Below, piece after piece: positions 8,955 to 18,291 of a stretch of 64,000 nucleotides of DNA (position 1 is the stretch's first letter; each line of letters begins with the position of its first letter). The notes under the pieces were generated by a model. The model searched no databases, was not told the origin of the DNA, and was given only the letters and a program-made list of their open reading frames with translations. The translations under genes were made by a program, and so were the position numbers. This DNA comes from Labilibaculum sp. Lineage in GTDB: Bacteria; Bacteroidota; Bacteroidia; Bacteroidales; Marinifilaceae. Location: NCBI GenBank assembly GCA_016342745.1, contig JAEINT010000008.1, forward strand, positions 62,001-126,000, in the 5' to 3' direction.

Positions 8955-11900
8955 ATGCAAATGAAAAACAAGTACCTAATCAAACTCATTCTACTTTTAG
9001 TGTTCTGCAGCCATCATTTCTTTCTCTTGGCTGATGAATCTACTAATTTCATTCACCTAAGTGCTGAAGTTGATAGAGAACAAACCAATGCTAATAATGT
9101 AATTGAAGATTCATTAGGATACTTATGGCTTAATTCTGATAAAGGTATTCTACGTTTCGATGGGTACGATTATAAGGCCTATTCATTTTCGGATGTGATG
9201 GGAAATAATGCAATAACCTCATCTATCCTGAACATTGTCAAAGACAAAAACAATCGAATTTGGTTTGTATCAAAAAAAGGAAATATTTCAGAGCTCTTGC
9301 CATCAGGAAAATTCACTCCTTACTTTTCGAACATCCTTAATTTAAAAGAACATCAAAATCTCGAATCAGTAGCAATTGGAGAATCTCGACTTTGGTTGGG
9401 AAGTAATTTTGGTACTCTTATTGGTCAATCTTTATCAGATTCAACATTTATAAAGTTTGACATCAATTCGAACAATGAAACCATTACCTCAATTTCGGAA
9501 GGTATAAACAACAACGTTTGGTTTAGCACTAGTTCTGGTCGTATATTCAGAGGAAACACCTTATCGATGAACATCGAGGAAGTTCTTGTACCTTATAGCC
9601 AATCCTCTAACACAACTATTTTAACTACCGATTTAGAAGGTAATTTATGGATCGGAACAGAACTAAATGGGCTTTACTTCTACAATATAATTACCCAGGC
9701 ATTCGAGCAATTCCACAAAAAAGCAAAAGCTTCACATTACATTCCAACGAATATGATTATTCGAATTTTTCGTGATAGCGAGGGGCTTATTTGGGCTGGC
9801 ACAGATGGTGGTGGGCTTTGCCAGGTGGATCCTAACACAAAAAAAGTAAAAATTTACAAGCATTCTAAAACCAATAAATTTTCACTAAAAACGAATACCG
9901 TAATTGGATTTGGTGAAACCCAAAACTCCGATATTTGGATTTTCACAAATTATGGGAATATCAATATACTACCCAATGAATCATCAACTGTAGGTTATTA
10001 TAGTGGAAGTTTATCAGGAACGCCAACACGTGTATTATCCATATTGAATTGTAAAGATAGGAGTCTTTGGATGGGTACCGACGGTGAAGGGATAAGTGTT
10101 GTAAACAATCAAGGAAAAGCCTTAAAACAGTTTATTGCCAATTCGAAATCAGGTAATGGATTGAATGGAAATTACATCCAGGCAATGGTTGAAGATAAAA
10201 ATAAAAACAAATGGATAGGAACCTATCTGAATGGCTTAAGCTATTACAATTACAAAACCAATCAATTTACATCGATACAAATAAAGAATGAAGAAGGACA
10301 GATTGCAACTGATGTTAGATCTTTATATATCGATAAGAAAAATAGAATTTGGGCTGGAACCAATCTAGGAATCTTTGTTTTTACCAATTTCAATAAGCAA
10401 ATTGCTTTCTTCCCAAACAATAGCAATGGATTAAGTGGAAGTATTGCTGAAGTGTTTATTGAAGATGAAAACAAGCAATTGTGGATAGGTATGTTTAATG
10501 GCGGAATTTGCCTGCTCAATGAAAATAAATCTATTGAAAATTCCAATTTTACAACCTACCCATTATCAAAATCAAATAATCAATTGGAAAGTAGTATTAC
10601 CCATGGAGCTACCGATCTTAATGGTAATCTATATTTACTCAACTCTTACTCCAAACTAATAAAATTCAATACCAAAAATAAACAGGGCGAAGATATTGAA
10701 GGTTTTAGCGTGGAAGATTTACATGGATGTATAGCAATTGTTTTATCAGACAGTACCAATATTTGGGTATCAAAAACTGGTGGTATTTCGCATCTGGATC
10801 TGAATACGAAACAAGTATATTCTTACACCTGGAAAAATGGAACTTTAAAAGAAAGATATCTATCGGGCAGTTGTGGTGCAGATAAATATGGACAACTTTA
10901 CTTCGGCGGTGTTGGTGGAGTTAACTTCTTCTATCCTAACCAAATGAAGACTACAAAAAAGCAATTCCAATTAAGAATTAATCATTTAGAAATCCTAAAC
11001 AGAGATGCCAATGAGATTATTCCAGATCAAATAACTGAAGGTATCGAACAGGTAAATACAATTAAACTCAACCACAAACAGACTTCCTTTTCCTTCCAAT
11101 TTTCGATTATTAACGATCATCTTGATCCCAATTATTTTTATGCCTATCGATTAAAAGGCTTTAATACAAACTGGATTACTACTGAAACCAACCGCATTGC
11201 AACCTACACCAATATCCCTTATGGAGAATACACATTTGAAGTAAAAGCAGGTACCAAAAGAAATGTTTGGGATATTGAACCTAGAACAATGCAAGTAATT
11301 GTTTTGTCACCTTTATGGCAAAGATGGTGGGCCTATTTATTCTATGGTTTTGCCATAATAATTGCTCTCTTTTTTATCATTCGTTACTCAATTATGTGGG
11401 CCAAACTTAAAAAGAAGCTCCTTTTAGAAGAATGGCAAAATGAGAAAAACAACGAACTGTATGCAATGAAAATGAATTTCTTCACAAAAATGTCTCATGA
11501 AATTCAAACGCCTTTGACTCTAATTATGGCGCCTATAGAGAGTATGATTGAAAGAGCTGAAGGAAATCTTCTTTTAAAACAAAGGCTAAATGTAATCCAT
11601 AACAATGCAAAACGTTTATCACGTATTGCCCTGGAATTGATGACCGTTAGAAACAAGGAGCTGGGGAAATTACAATTACGAACAAGTAATAATAATATTT
11701 CTAAGCATTGTGAAACCATTGCCCAATCTTTTAAAGAGCAAGCACGTTTTAAACATATCGATTTCACTTTTGAAGCGGATGATGACAATATCATGCTTTG
11801 GTACGACAAGGATAAATTAGAACACGTGATTTATAATCTTTTGGCAAACGCATTTAAATTTACACCGCGAGAAGGTCAAATTCAATTTAATATCCAAAGT

Positions 11901-13034
11901 AACTATGAGCATTTCTTTTTAAAAATATCTGATTCAGGTATTGGAATAGATGAAGAAAATCTGAAACATATCTTTGATATGTTCTATCAATCAAAAGAAG
12001 GCAAAGCTGTAGGAGGAACTGGAATTGGTCTTGCACTTACTAAAGAACTAATCACTTTGCACAAGGGTGAGATAAATGTTGTATCATCAGTTAATCAGGG
12101 AGCCGAATTTAGTATAAAACTTCCTTTGGGCCGTAAACATTTAAATGAAGATGAGATCATCGAGAAAACAGATACGAATGAGATCAATCAAACTGAGAAT
12201 TCACATAAAGAAGATCTTTATACTCCAAGTATTAACCCAAGCTCAAAAATTAAACTCTTAATTGTTGAGGATAATTACGAGATGTTACTTTTACTAAAGG
12301 ATACATTTAGTAATTTCTATAATGTATTCACAGCTGAAAATGGCAAAGAAGCATTATCTCTTTTGCAAGAATTACGTCCTGATCTTATTATTAGTGATAT
12401 CATGATGCCAATAATGGATGGTATTTCTCTATGCAAGGAGATTAAAAATGGAAAAACAACACGCCATATTCCAATCATTCTTCTAACGGCTCGTAACACG
12501 ACCCAATCGAAATTGGAAGGCCTTAAATATGGCGCCATAGAATACATTAACAAGCCATTTAATGTGAAAGAGCTTACCTTAAAAGTGAATAATATTCTTG
12601 AAGCCAAAAAACAAATTATAGAACAATACCGTTCTGAGATTCTAACAAGTAACAAGGAAATTGAGGTAGAATCGCCAGATGAAAAATTTATTGAAGCCAT
12701 TCTATTAGAAATCGAAAACAACTTTGAGGATCCAGAATTTCGTTTAGAGGAATTAGCTGAACCATTACACATGAGCTATTCGAATATCTACAGAAAATTT
12801 CAGTCCTTAACGGATAAAACGCTTGTTGATTTTGTAAGAACATTTCGTTTACAAAAAGCTGTTCCTCTGCTCATTAATCACAATTTCACTATTTCTGAGA
12901 TTGCATTTAGAGTTGGATTTAATGATCCTAAATATTTTTCGAAATGCTTTAAAAAAGAATACGGAAAAACGCCAAAACAATACAAACAAGAACATGACCA
13001 GACAAAAAAAATACAAACCATTAAAGCATCTTAA
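8955..13034 (+). CDS. Hybrid two-component system sensor kinase / response regulator / AraC activator
   Basis: This 1359-residue one-protein signalling system has the full HTCS layout. A signal peptide (residues 1-27) is followed by two-component propeller repeats, each with a W-I/L-G-T core such as LWIGTELNGLYFYN, IWAGTDGGGLCQVDP and LWIGMFNGGICLLN, to about residue 690. A Y_Y_Y domain lies at about 700-785 and a transmembrane helix at about 792-815. The cytoplasmic part has a HisKA domain with phospho-acceptor H848 in SHEIQTPLT (Gln replaces the usual Arg), an HATPase_c domain with NLLANAFKFT and GGTGIGLALTKE, a receiver domain with phospho-acceptor D1148, and a C-terminal AraC helix-turn-helix pair (about 1250-1350). 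Such proteins sense oligosaccharides in the periplasm and switch on the neighbouring utilisation locus. The stop codon overlaps the start of the cytochrome gene by one base, so both are translated from one mRNA. Confidence 0.95.
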   Translation: MQMKNKYLIKLILLLVFCSHHFFLLADESTNFIHLSAEVDREQTNANNVIEDSLGYLWLNSDKGILRFDGYDYKAYSFSDVMGNNAITSSILNIVKDKNNRIWFVSKKGNISELLPSGKFTPYFSNILNLKEHQNLESVAIGESRLWLGSNFGTLIGQSLSDSTFIKFDINSNNETITSISEGINNNVWFSTSSGRIFRGNTLSMNIEEVLVPYSQSSNTTILTTDLEGNLWIGTELNGLYFYNIITQAFEQFHKKAKASHYIPTNMIIRIFRDSEGLIWAGTDGGGLCQVDPNTKKVKIYKHSKTNKFSLKTNTVIGFGETQNSDIWIFTNYGNINILPNESSTVGYYSGSLSGTPTRVLSILNCKDRSLWMGTDGEGISVVNNQGKALKQFIANSKSGNGLNGNYIQAMVEDKNKNKWIGTYLNGLSYYNYKTNQFTSIQIKNEEGQIATDVRSLYIDKKNRIWAGTNLGIFVFTNFNKQIAFFPNNSNGLSGSIAEVFIEDENKQLWIGMFNGGICLLNENKSIENSNFTTYPLSKSNNQLESSITHGATDLNGNLYLLNSYSKLIKFNTKNKQGEDIEGFSVEDLHGCIAIVLSDSTNIWVSKTGGISHLDLNTKQVYSYTWKNGTLKERYLSGSCGADKYGQLYFGGVGGVNFFYPNQMKTTKKQFQLRINHLEILNRDANEIIPDQITEGIEQVNTIKLNHKQTSFSFQFSIINDHLDPNYFYAYRLKGFNTNWITTETNRIATYTNIPYGEYTFEVKAGTKRNVWDIEPRTMQVIVLSPLWQRWWAYLFYGFAIIIALFFIIRYSIMWAKLKKKLLLEEWQNEKNNELYAMKMNFFTKMSHEIQTPLTLIMAPIESMIERAEGNLLLKQRLNVIHNNAKRLSRIALELMTVRNKELGKLQLRTSNNNISKHCETIAQSFKEQARFKHIDFTFEADDDNIMLWYDKDKLEHVIYNLLANAFKFTPREGQIQFNIQSNYEHFFLKISDSGIGIDEENLKHIFDMFYQSKEGKAVGGTGIGLALTKELITLHKGEINVVSSVNQGAEFSIKLPLGRKHLNEDEIIEKTDTNEINQTENSHKEDLYTPSINPSSKIKLLIVEDNYEMLLLLKDTFSNFYNVFTAENGKEALSLLQELRPDLIISDIMMPIMDGISLCKEIKNGKTTRHIPIILLTARNTTQSKLEGLKYGAIEYINKPFNVKELTLKVNNILEAKKQIIEQYRSEILTSNKEIEVESPDEKFIEAILLEIENNFEDPEFRLEELAEPLHMSYSNIYRKFQSLTDKTLVDFVRTFRLQKAVPLLINHNFTISEIAFRVGFNDPKYFSKCFKKEYGKTPKQYKQEHDQTKKIQTIKAS

Positions 13035-14437
13035 TGAGTAATTTTTTTCATCAATATAAATTCCTTATTCTGATACTTCTGTCTTTTCTTTTTGCCATTG
13101 CATTTGTAACTGGCTTAAACGGAATCGATCAGACTACATCTACCGATAAATATTGCATGTCCTGCCATGTACATACACATGCCGAAAATTCATGGTTACA
13201 GGCATCTCATCACAATAATAAAAGTGGTGTTGTAGTTCATTGTGTAGACTGTCACTTACCGCCCAAAAACCAAAGTAATTATTGGCCTGAAAAAATAAAG
13301 GCTGGTTCCAGAGATTTATATTCCTATTACTTTAAGGATATTGATGAAATTAATTGGGATGAAAAATCGCTATTAGAGCATGCAAAAAAGCATGTATTCA
13401 ATGAATCCTGCATCAATTGCCATGCAAATCTTTTTCCACTGCATCTTTCCAAAGAAGGAGACAAAGCACATTTGTATTACAAACACAATAAAGACAAGTT
13501 AGATTGTATCAACTGTCATTTAAATGTTGGTCATGGTGGTGAACAAACACACAAAGCCAATTATTCCTTTTCTAAATCAGAAACCAACAAACAAGTATTT
13601 ACAGAAGCAACTAACATTCAGGAATTCTCGAATTTTAATGAGCAAATTCCAAATACTATTGTTTCCTTTGACATGATTGCAATTCCAGAAAGTAAGGCAC
13701 AAAACATCACCGCTTACTTTATTGGCAAACTTGAGGTGACTTGGGATGAATACAAAGCCTTTCTAAGTGAAACGGAATCAGAAGGCCGTACGGAAACCAA
13801 TACAGATGTTGATGCAATAACTGGAGCAACGCCACCATTTGGAGATCCTTCACAAGCTTGGGGAATGGGAAAAAGACCAGCAATTACAATGACCTGGCAC
13901 GCTGCAAATACCTATTGCAAATGGCTTTCTCTAAAAACTGGGAAAACTTATCGTTTACCAACAGCAAAAGAATGGGAATACGCTAGTGGAACTAGTAAAA
14001 GTGATGACTTCTTCTTTGGCGGCAATGCATCTCATTATAAAGACAAAAATTTCTTTGTAAATCTGTTTAAAAAGCCGAGTGATAAAATCAATAATTATGT
14101 GATTTGGATAAAAAACAGCAATGGTAAAACAGCACTACCAGAAGACATTTCACCAAACAAATTTGGCATTGTAAACATGCTCGGTAATGTTCGTGAATTT
14201 TGTCAGGATACAATAAAAATCAATAATAAAATTGAATACATCTTAAAGGGAGGCTCTTTTAAAAGTACAATTACTGAACTCCTTATAAGCCATAAAGATC
14301 ATACCCAACATGATGATTGGATGATAACCGATCCTCAAATTCCGAAAAGCATTTGGTGGTATTCCGATTGCAACGACGTTGGTTTCAGAATCGTATGCGA
14401 ATGGTCGCCAACGAATACGAATAGGAGAACAAATTAA
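13034..14437 (+). CDS. NapC/NrfH-type tetrahaem cytochrome c fused to a formylglycine-enzyme-like domain
   Basis: This 467-residue protein has one N-terminal membrane anchor (about 8-28) followed by four c-type haem sites, CxxCH at 41-45, 70-74, 126-130 and 158-162, as in NapC/NirT/NrfH quinol dehydrogenases. Residues about 205-460 form a second module like the SUMF1/FGE-sulfatase fold (YFIGKLEVTWDEYKAFLS, CKWLSLKTGKTYRLPTAKEW, NMLGNVREFCQD, VGFRIV). The paired catalytic cysteines of true formylglycine enzymes are not recognisable near the C-terminus, so the module is probably non-catalytic, or at least not a sulfatase activator. The protein should face the periplasm and take electrons from, or give them to, the quinone pool. 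The start overlaps the regulator stop (TAATG), and the Tat-exported oxidoreductase gene follows 23 bases later. The fusion is unusual and its partner is unknown. Confidence 0.8.
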   Translation: MSNFFHQYKFLILILLSFLFAIAFVTGLNGIDQTTSTDKYCMSCHVHTHAENSWLQASHHNNKSGVVVHCVDCHLPPKNQSNYWPEKIKAGSRDLYSYYFKDIDEINWDEKSLLEHAKKHVFNESCINCHANLFPLHLSKEGDKAHLYYKHNKDKLDCINCHLNVGHGGEQTHKANYSFSKSETNKQVFTEATNIQEFSNFNEQIPNTIVSFDMIAIPESKAQNITAYFIGKLEVTWDEYKAFLSETESEGRTETNTDVDAITGATPPFGDPSQAWGMGKRPAITMTWHAANTYCKWLSLKTGKTYRLPTAKEWEYASGTSKSDDFFFGGNASHYKDKNFFVNLFKKPSDKINNYVIWIKNSNGKTALPEDISPNKFGIVNMLGNVREFCQDTIKINNKIEYILKGGSFKSTITELLISHKDHTQHDDWMITDPQIPKSIWWYSDCNDVGFRIVCEWSPTNTNRRTN

Positions 14438-14460
14438 CATTCAGCTTAAGCTCATTAAAT

Positions 14461-15810
14461 ATGAATAGCAGAGATTACGAAAACAGCCGAAGAAAATTTT
14501 TACGCAACGCAGCTGCTGCAGGAATAGTAGGTGCCATCGGATTAAATTCCATTTTCACATCTTGCCAATCAAGCAAGAAAAGAGAATATGATTTCCCTCC
14601 AATGCTAGAAAAAGCTCCCGATGGTCCTTTGCTAAAAGCTGGTATTGTTGGTTGTGGTTATCGTGGAACTGGTGCTGCCTTAAACTTTCTGAATTCCGGT
14701 CCTAATGTAGAAATTGTTGCCTTGGCTGATGTTTTTCAAGATCGTATAGAAGCATGCCGCCAAGAAATAAAAAATCAGAAAGGAATTGAAATTTCACCCG
14801 ACAAGTGCTTCTCGGGAATCAATTCGTTTGAAGAGCTTATGAATTGCGACATAGACATTGTTATCCTAGCCACTCCACCACATTTTCGCCCACAGCATTT
14901 TGAAGCTTGTGTAAAAGCAAAAAAGCATGTCTTTATGGAAAAGCCTGTTGCAGTAGATCCAGTGGGTGTGCGTTCTGTTATGGTTTCTGCCGAAAAGGCC
15001 AAAATGTTAAGTTTATCTGTTGTTACGGGAACGATAAAGCGTCACCAACAAGATTATATCGAAACTTTTAAACAGGTAAATAATGGCGCAATTGGTGAGA
15101 TTGTTTCTGCTAATAGTTATTACAATGTGGGCAAACTTTGGCACAGGAATCCACGTGCTGATTGGTCTGAATTGGAGAACATGATTAGAAACTGGGTAAA
15201 TTGGTGTTGGTTGTCTGGTGATCACATCGTAGAACAGAATGTTCACAATCTAGATACTGTAAACTGGTTTGTAGGAAAACATCCAGAAAAAGCGATAGGA
15301 TTTGGTGCCCGACAACAACGAATTACAGGCGATCAATACGATCACTTCAGTGTGGATTTTGTTTACGATAAAGATATTCATTATCACAGCATGTGTCGCC
15401 AAATAAATGATTGTAACAACAATATATCTGACCATATTCGAGGGACAAATGGATCTACTAATTGTGAAAATACCATTTACAATTTGGATGGTTCTGTAAA
15501 TTGGAACTATCAATATCCAAAAGCTGGTACTGGTAAAAATATAAGCAGATTAAGCACGAATCCTTACGATCAGGAACATATTGATTTGGTTACAGCAATT
15601 CGTACAGGGAATCCAATCAATGAAGCATTTCAAGTTGCAGAATCAACACTTACTGGTATTATGGGTAGAATATCTGCTTATACAGGGAAAGAAGTCACTT
15701 GGGATGAAATGATGAACTCTGATTTGTATCTGGGACCGAAATCTTATACTATTGGACCTGTAGCTATTTCAAAAGATGTTCCTAAACCAGGAAAATCACC
15801 ATCTATTTAA
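14461..15810 (+). CDS. Tat-exported Gfo/Idh/MocA family oxidoreductase
   Basis: This 449-residue protein begins with a twin-arginine signal (SRRKFLRNAAAAG, residues 9-21) that also ends in a lipobox-like IFTSC, so it may be a Tat-exported lipoprotein. Residues about 57-185 form an NAD(P)-binding Rossmann fold (AGIVGCGYRGTG, then ALADVF and the family motif KKHVFMEKPVAVDP). The C-terminal half is the alpha/beta substrate domain with GDHIVEQNVHNLDTVNW, whose His and Asp lie where the family keeps catalytic residues. Relatives oxidise or epimerise sugars with a tightly bound nicotinamide cofactor; exported members must carry the cofactor folded, which fits the Tat signal. Being co-transcribed with a quinone-linked cytochrome suggests periplasmic sugar or polyol oxidation, but that is inference. 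A GH109-type glycosidase role was considered and is not supported by its motifs. Confidence 0.85.
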   Translation: MNSRDYENSRRKFLRNAAAAGIVGAIGLNSIFTSCQSSKKREYDFPPMLEKAPDGPLLKAGIVGCGYRGTGAALNFLNSGPNVEIVALADVFQDRIEACRQEIKNQKGIEISPDKCFSGINSFEELMNCDIDIVILATPPHFRPQHFEACVKAKKHVFMEKPVAVDPVGVRSVMVSAEKAKMLSLSVVTGTIKRHQQDYIETFKQVNNGAIGEIVSANSYYNVGKLWHRNPRADWSELENMIRNWVNWCWLSGDHIVEQNVHNLDTVNWFVGKHPEKAIGFGARQQRITGDQYDHFSVDFVYDKDIHYHSMCRQINDCNNNISDHIRGTNGSTNCENTIYNLDGSVNWNYQYPKAGTGKNISRLSTNPYDQEHIDLVTAIRTGNPINEAFQVAESTLTGIMGRISAYTGKEVTWDEMMNSDLYLGPKSYTIGPVAISKDVPKPGKSPSI

Positions 15811-15896
15811 TCCAATTTTCCAGAATAAATAAGACTTTTCGCTGCCATAGATCAATTTTAAGCCAATTACATAATCCTACATGCAGGTTGCTGAAC

Positions 15897-18188
15897 CTAA
15901 AGTTTTTTTAGTGTTGCCCATTGAGGTGCAAAACTCTTTTCTCCAAATTTGCCGAACTCACAAAGAATTTCTTTATCAGTACTGCTAATGACAGTACCTT
16001 CTCCATATTTTGGATGTCTTATTTTCATGCCCTTCTTCCAAGGGCTATCATTAGATTCCTGAGGATCTTCTAACTTTTTAATTGTAATTTCTGGCTTTGT
16101 ATTTTCAATACGGTCAATAAGTGTCGAAGGAATAGCATTGAGAAAATAAGATGGTCCTTCCTCAGCATTCCAAGCTGAACTTTGGCTGTGCCAAGCTATT
16201 TCCATATTATTTTTAGCACGAGTGAGGGCAACAAAAAGTAGACGCTTTTCTTCTTGCAAATGATTTGGACCTGCTTTTTTTCTATTCAAAGGAATCAAAC
16301 CGGTATTGGCTCCACTCAAAAAAACATGATCAAATTCCAGACCTTTTGCAGCATGAATAGTTAATAAACGAACGCCCTCTTGACTCTTCTTTATACCTGT
16401 ATTAATTTGAAAATGCCCCTCTAAACTCACTTGTCCCATTGCAGCCTGATAAGCCTCGATATTATTTCCAAAACTCTGTTTTTGTATGTAAAGATCCAAC
16501 TCCTTTATAGCTTGTTTCACTTGACACACATTCTCGGTGTAATGAACGGAAATGGGTTTTAGGACCTCATCTAAATTCAAATAGCCGTATAGATCAAACT
16601 GACTACTTGTTTTTAATAGTTGATCTTGAAAATCCAATAAAGAATTCGCCAATTTAATATGAGTGGTTTCTTTGGGATATTTAAATTTCAAAAATTCAGT
16701 GAAGGCTTCTAGCTTGCTATTAAAGGTTTTCTCATTACTGAATTTATTATATGCATTCAGTAAAGCTTTTCCATTTTTAAGACAACCAAAATCACTTGAT
16801 GTGAAAACGGATAGAATACTATCCATGTCGTTGGCTTGCAAACCAGCTAAAAGAACCTTCTTTAGCCAAAATAGAGCAGGATAATCCTTAAGACTACTTT
16901 TGCTTATAACTTCGAAAGGAATATCTTCTTTCGAAAAAATAGACTCAAAGAGATTTATTTGTTGACGTGTACGAAATAGAACAGCAATTTGCTCCCATGC
17001 TGTACCACTTGAATGCAAGCTTTTAAATTGACTGGCATAATAAAAGGCTTCCTGATTATCGTCAAAATGATTAACCAAACGCAGTTTATTTCCAGCCGTT
17101 CGAGTTGCTTGCAAATCATTTCGTTCATCGTTTAACAGGCAAGCGGCAGCACTCAATAGCTGTCCTGAACTTCTGTAATTCAAAGGCAAACGCATCATAC
17201 GACAGCTTGTGTCTGTAATATAGCTTTCAAAAATTTGCTCGGTACTGCCACGCCAGGCATAAATACTTTGATTGGGATCACCCACTGCAAAGAAGGAGCT
17301 ATCTTTTACAGAGAGGTAATTTAAGAGCTGAACTTGTTCAGGATTGCAATCCTGGAACTCATCTACAATCACCCATTTAGCTTCAAGCGAGCATTCTTGT
17401 TTTAAAAGCCAATTAACGATGGAAATTAAGTCATCAAAATCCATCAGATTGTTAGCTTGTTTTTCTTTTCGCGATATTTCCAGAAGTTGAGGAAGATCAT
17501 CTTCATTTTTCATATTGGCGTAAAGAATCTGTTTCTCGTTACGATATAACTTTAATCGCTGATCCAGTTTATTATGGTACTTAACATCAAGCTCATGTGT
17601 GTGAATTAAACGAAGAAGAAACTCTTCTTTAGCTTCCTTATCCATTATCGAAAAGGATGGTGTAAATCCCAATTCACTTAATTGAGGATGCTCCTTTATT
17701 AGTTGACGGGCTACCGAATGGAAAGTGCCAAAATAGCGTAGATCTTCTGACTGTATGCCTTCTGATTCCTCGTAAAAAGATAGTATGCGTTCCCTAATTT
17801 CACGAGCAGCTTTATTCGTAAACGTGAGCACTACCATTTCTGAAAGTGGTATGGCTTTGATAAAGTGCAAATAGAGAATCTTATGCGTAAGAACCGTAGT
17901 TTTTCCACTTCCCACCATAGCACTTAGCAACACTTTACGATCCTCAGAGAATACTGCCTGCAACTGATAGTTGTTAAGTGTTTTAAGAGCCTGACCTAAT
18001 TTCGAATTCCTAGCATATACCTCTTTAATTTTATGAGCATAGTTTTCTTGAGGTTCTGTAAAACGCTCCTTAGGAATAACAAGACTCTGTTGAGGCACAT
18101 CTTGAGCCTCAAAGGCAGAAATGGGATCAAATTCATTGCCTTCAAACTCGGTACTCCTTAGCTTTCTATGTAGACGTTTTAAACTCAC
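15897..18188 (-). CDS. UvrD/PcrA-like superfamily 1 DNA helicase
   Basis: This 763-residue protein has the SF1A helicase motifs in order: Q motif and Walker A VGSGKTT (92-98), motif Ia LTFTNKAAREIRERI, Walker B VDEFQDCNPEQ, motif III DPNQSIYAWRG, motif IV region FRTRQQINLFE, motif V TIHAAKGLEFDHVF and motif VI VALTRAKNNM. The C-terminal 45 residues (RHPKYGEGTV and following) look like the Tudor-like tail of PcrA/UvrD that contacts RNA polymerase. The N-terminus carries about 70 residues of extra lead before the helicase core, and the protein is somewhat longer than standard UvrD. It is probably a 3'-to-5' repair helicase. It lies 103 bases downstream of the MrfA-like helicase in the same direction, suggesting co-expression of a repair pair. 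Confidence 0.9.
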   Translation of the reverse strand: MSLKRLHRKLRSTEFEGNEFDPISAFEAQDVPQQSLVIPKERFTEPQENYAHKIKEVYARNSKLGQALKTLNNYQLQAVFSEDRKVLLSAMVGSGKTTVLTHKILYLHFIKAIPLSEMVVLTFTNKAAREIRERILSFYEESEGIQSEDLRYFGTFHSVARQLIKEHPQLSELGFTPSFSIMDKEAKEEFLLRLIHTHELDVKYHNKLDQRLKLYRNEKQILYANMKNEDDLPQLLEISRKEKQANNLMDFDDLISIVNWLLKQECSLEAKWVIVDEFQDCNPEQVQLLNYLSVKDSSFFAVGDPNQSIYAWRGSTEQIFESYITDTSCRMMRLPLNYRSSGQLLSAAACLLNDERNDLQATRTAGNKLRLVNHFDDNQEAFYYASQFKSLHSSGTAWEQIAVLFRTRQQINLFESIFSKEDIPFEVISKSSLKDYPALFWLKKVLLAGLQANDMDSILSVFTSSDFGCLKNGKALLNAYNKFSNEKTFNSKLEAFTEFLKFKYPKETTHIKLANSLLDFQDQLLKTSSQFDLYGYLNLDEVLKPISVHYTENVCQVKQAIKELDLYIQKQSFGNNIEAYQAAMGQVSLEGHFQINTGIKKSQEGVRLLTIHAAKGLEFDHVFLSGANTGLIPLNRKKAGPNHLQEEKRLLFVALTRAKNNMEIAWHSQSSAWNAEEGPSYFLNAIPSTLIDRIENTKPEITIKKLEDPQESNDSPWKKGMKIRHPKYGEGTVISSTDKEILCEFGKFGEKSFAPQWATLKKL

Positions 18189-18291
18189 CCGTTCAATTAT
18201 GAATTATCAATTAATAATTTTGATTTATAAAAAAGGCACTTGAGTAAAATATGGATTTTTTAATTTTGTACTTTAACCTTTATCCTTGTAA

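Noticed and set aside
12317-12772. 151-codon open frame on the minus strand inside the hybrid regulator gene
   Set aside because: It lies antisense to the receiver domain, and its composition follows the coding strand; no homology or RBS.
14461-15810. GH109-type NAD-dependent glycosidase
   Set aside because: The export signal and fold fit, but the sequence around KHVFMEKPV and the C-terminal half match general Gfo/Idh/MocA dehydrogenases rather than GH109.
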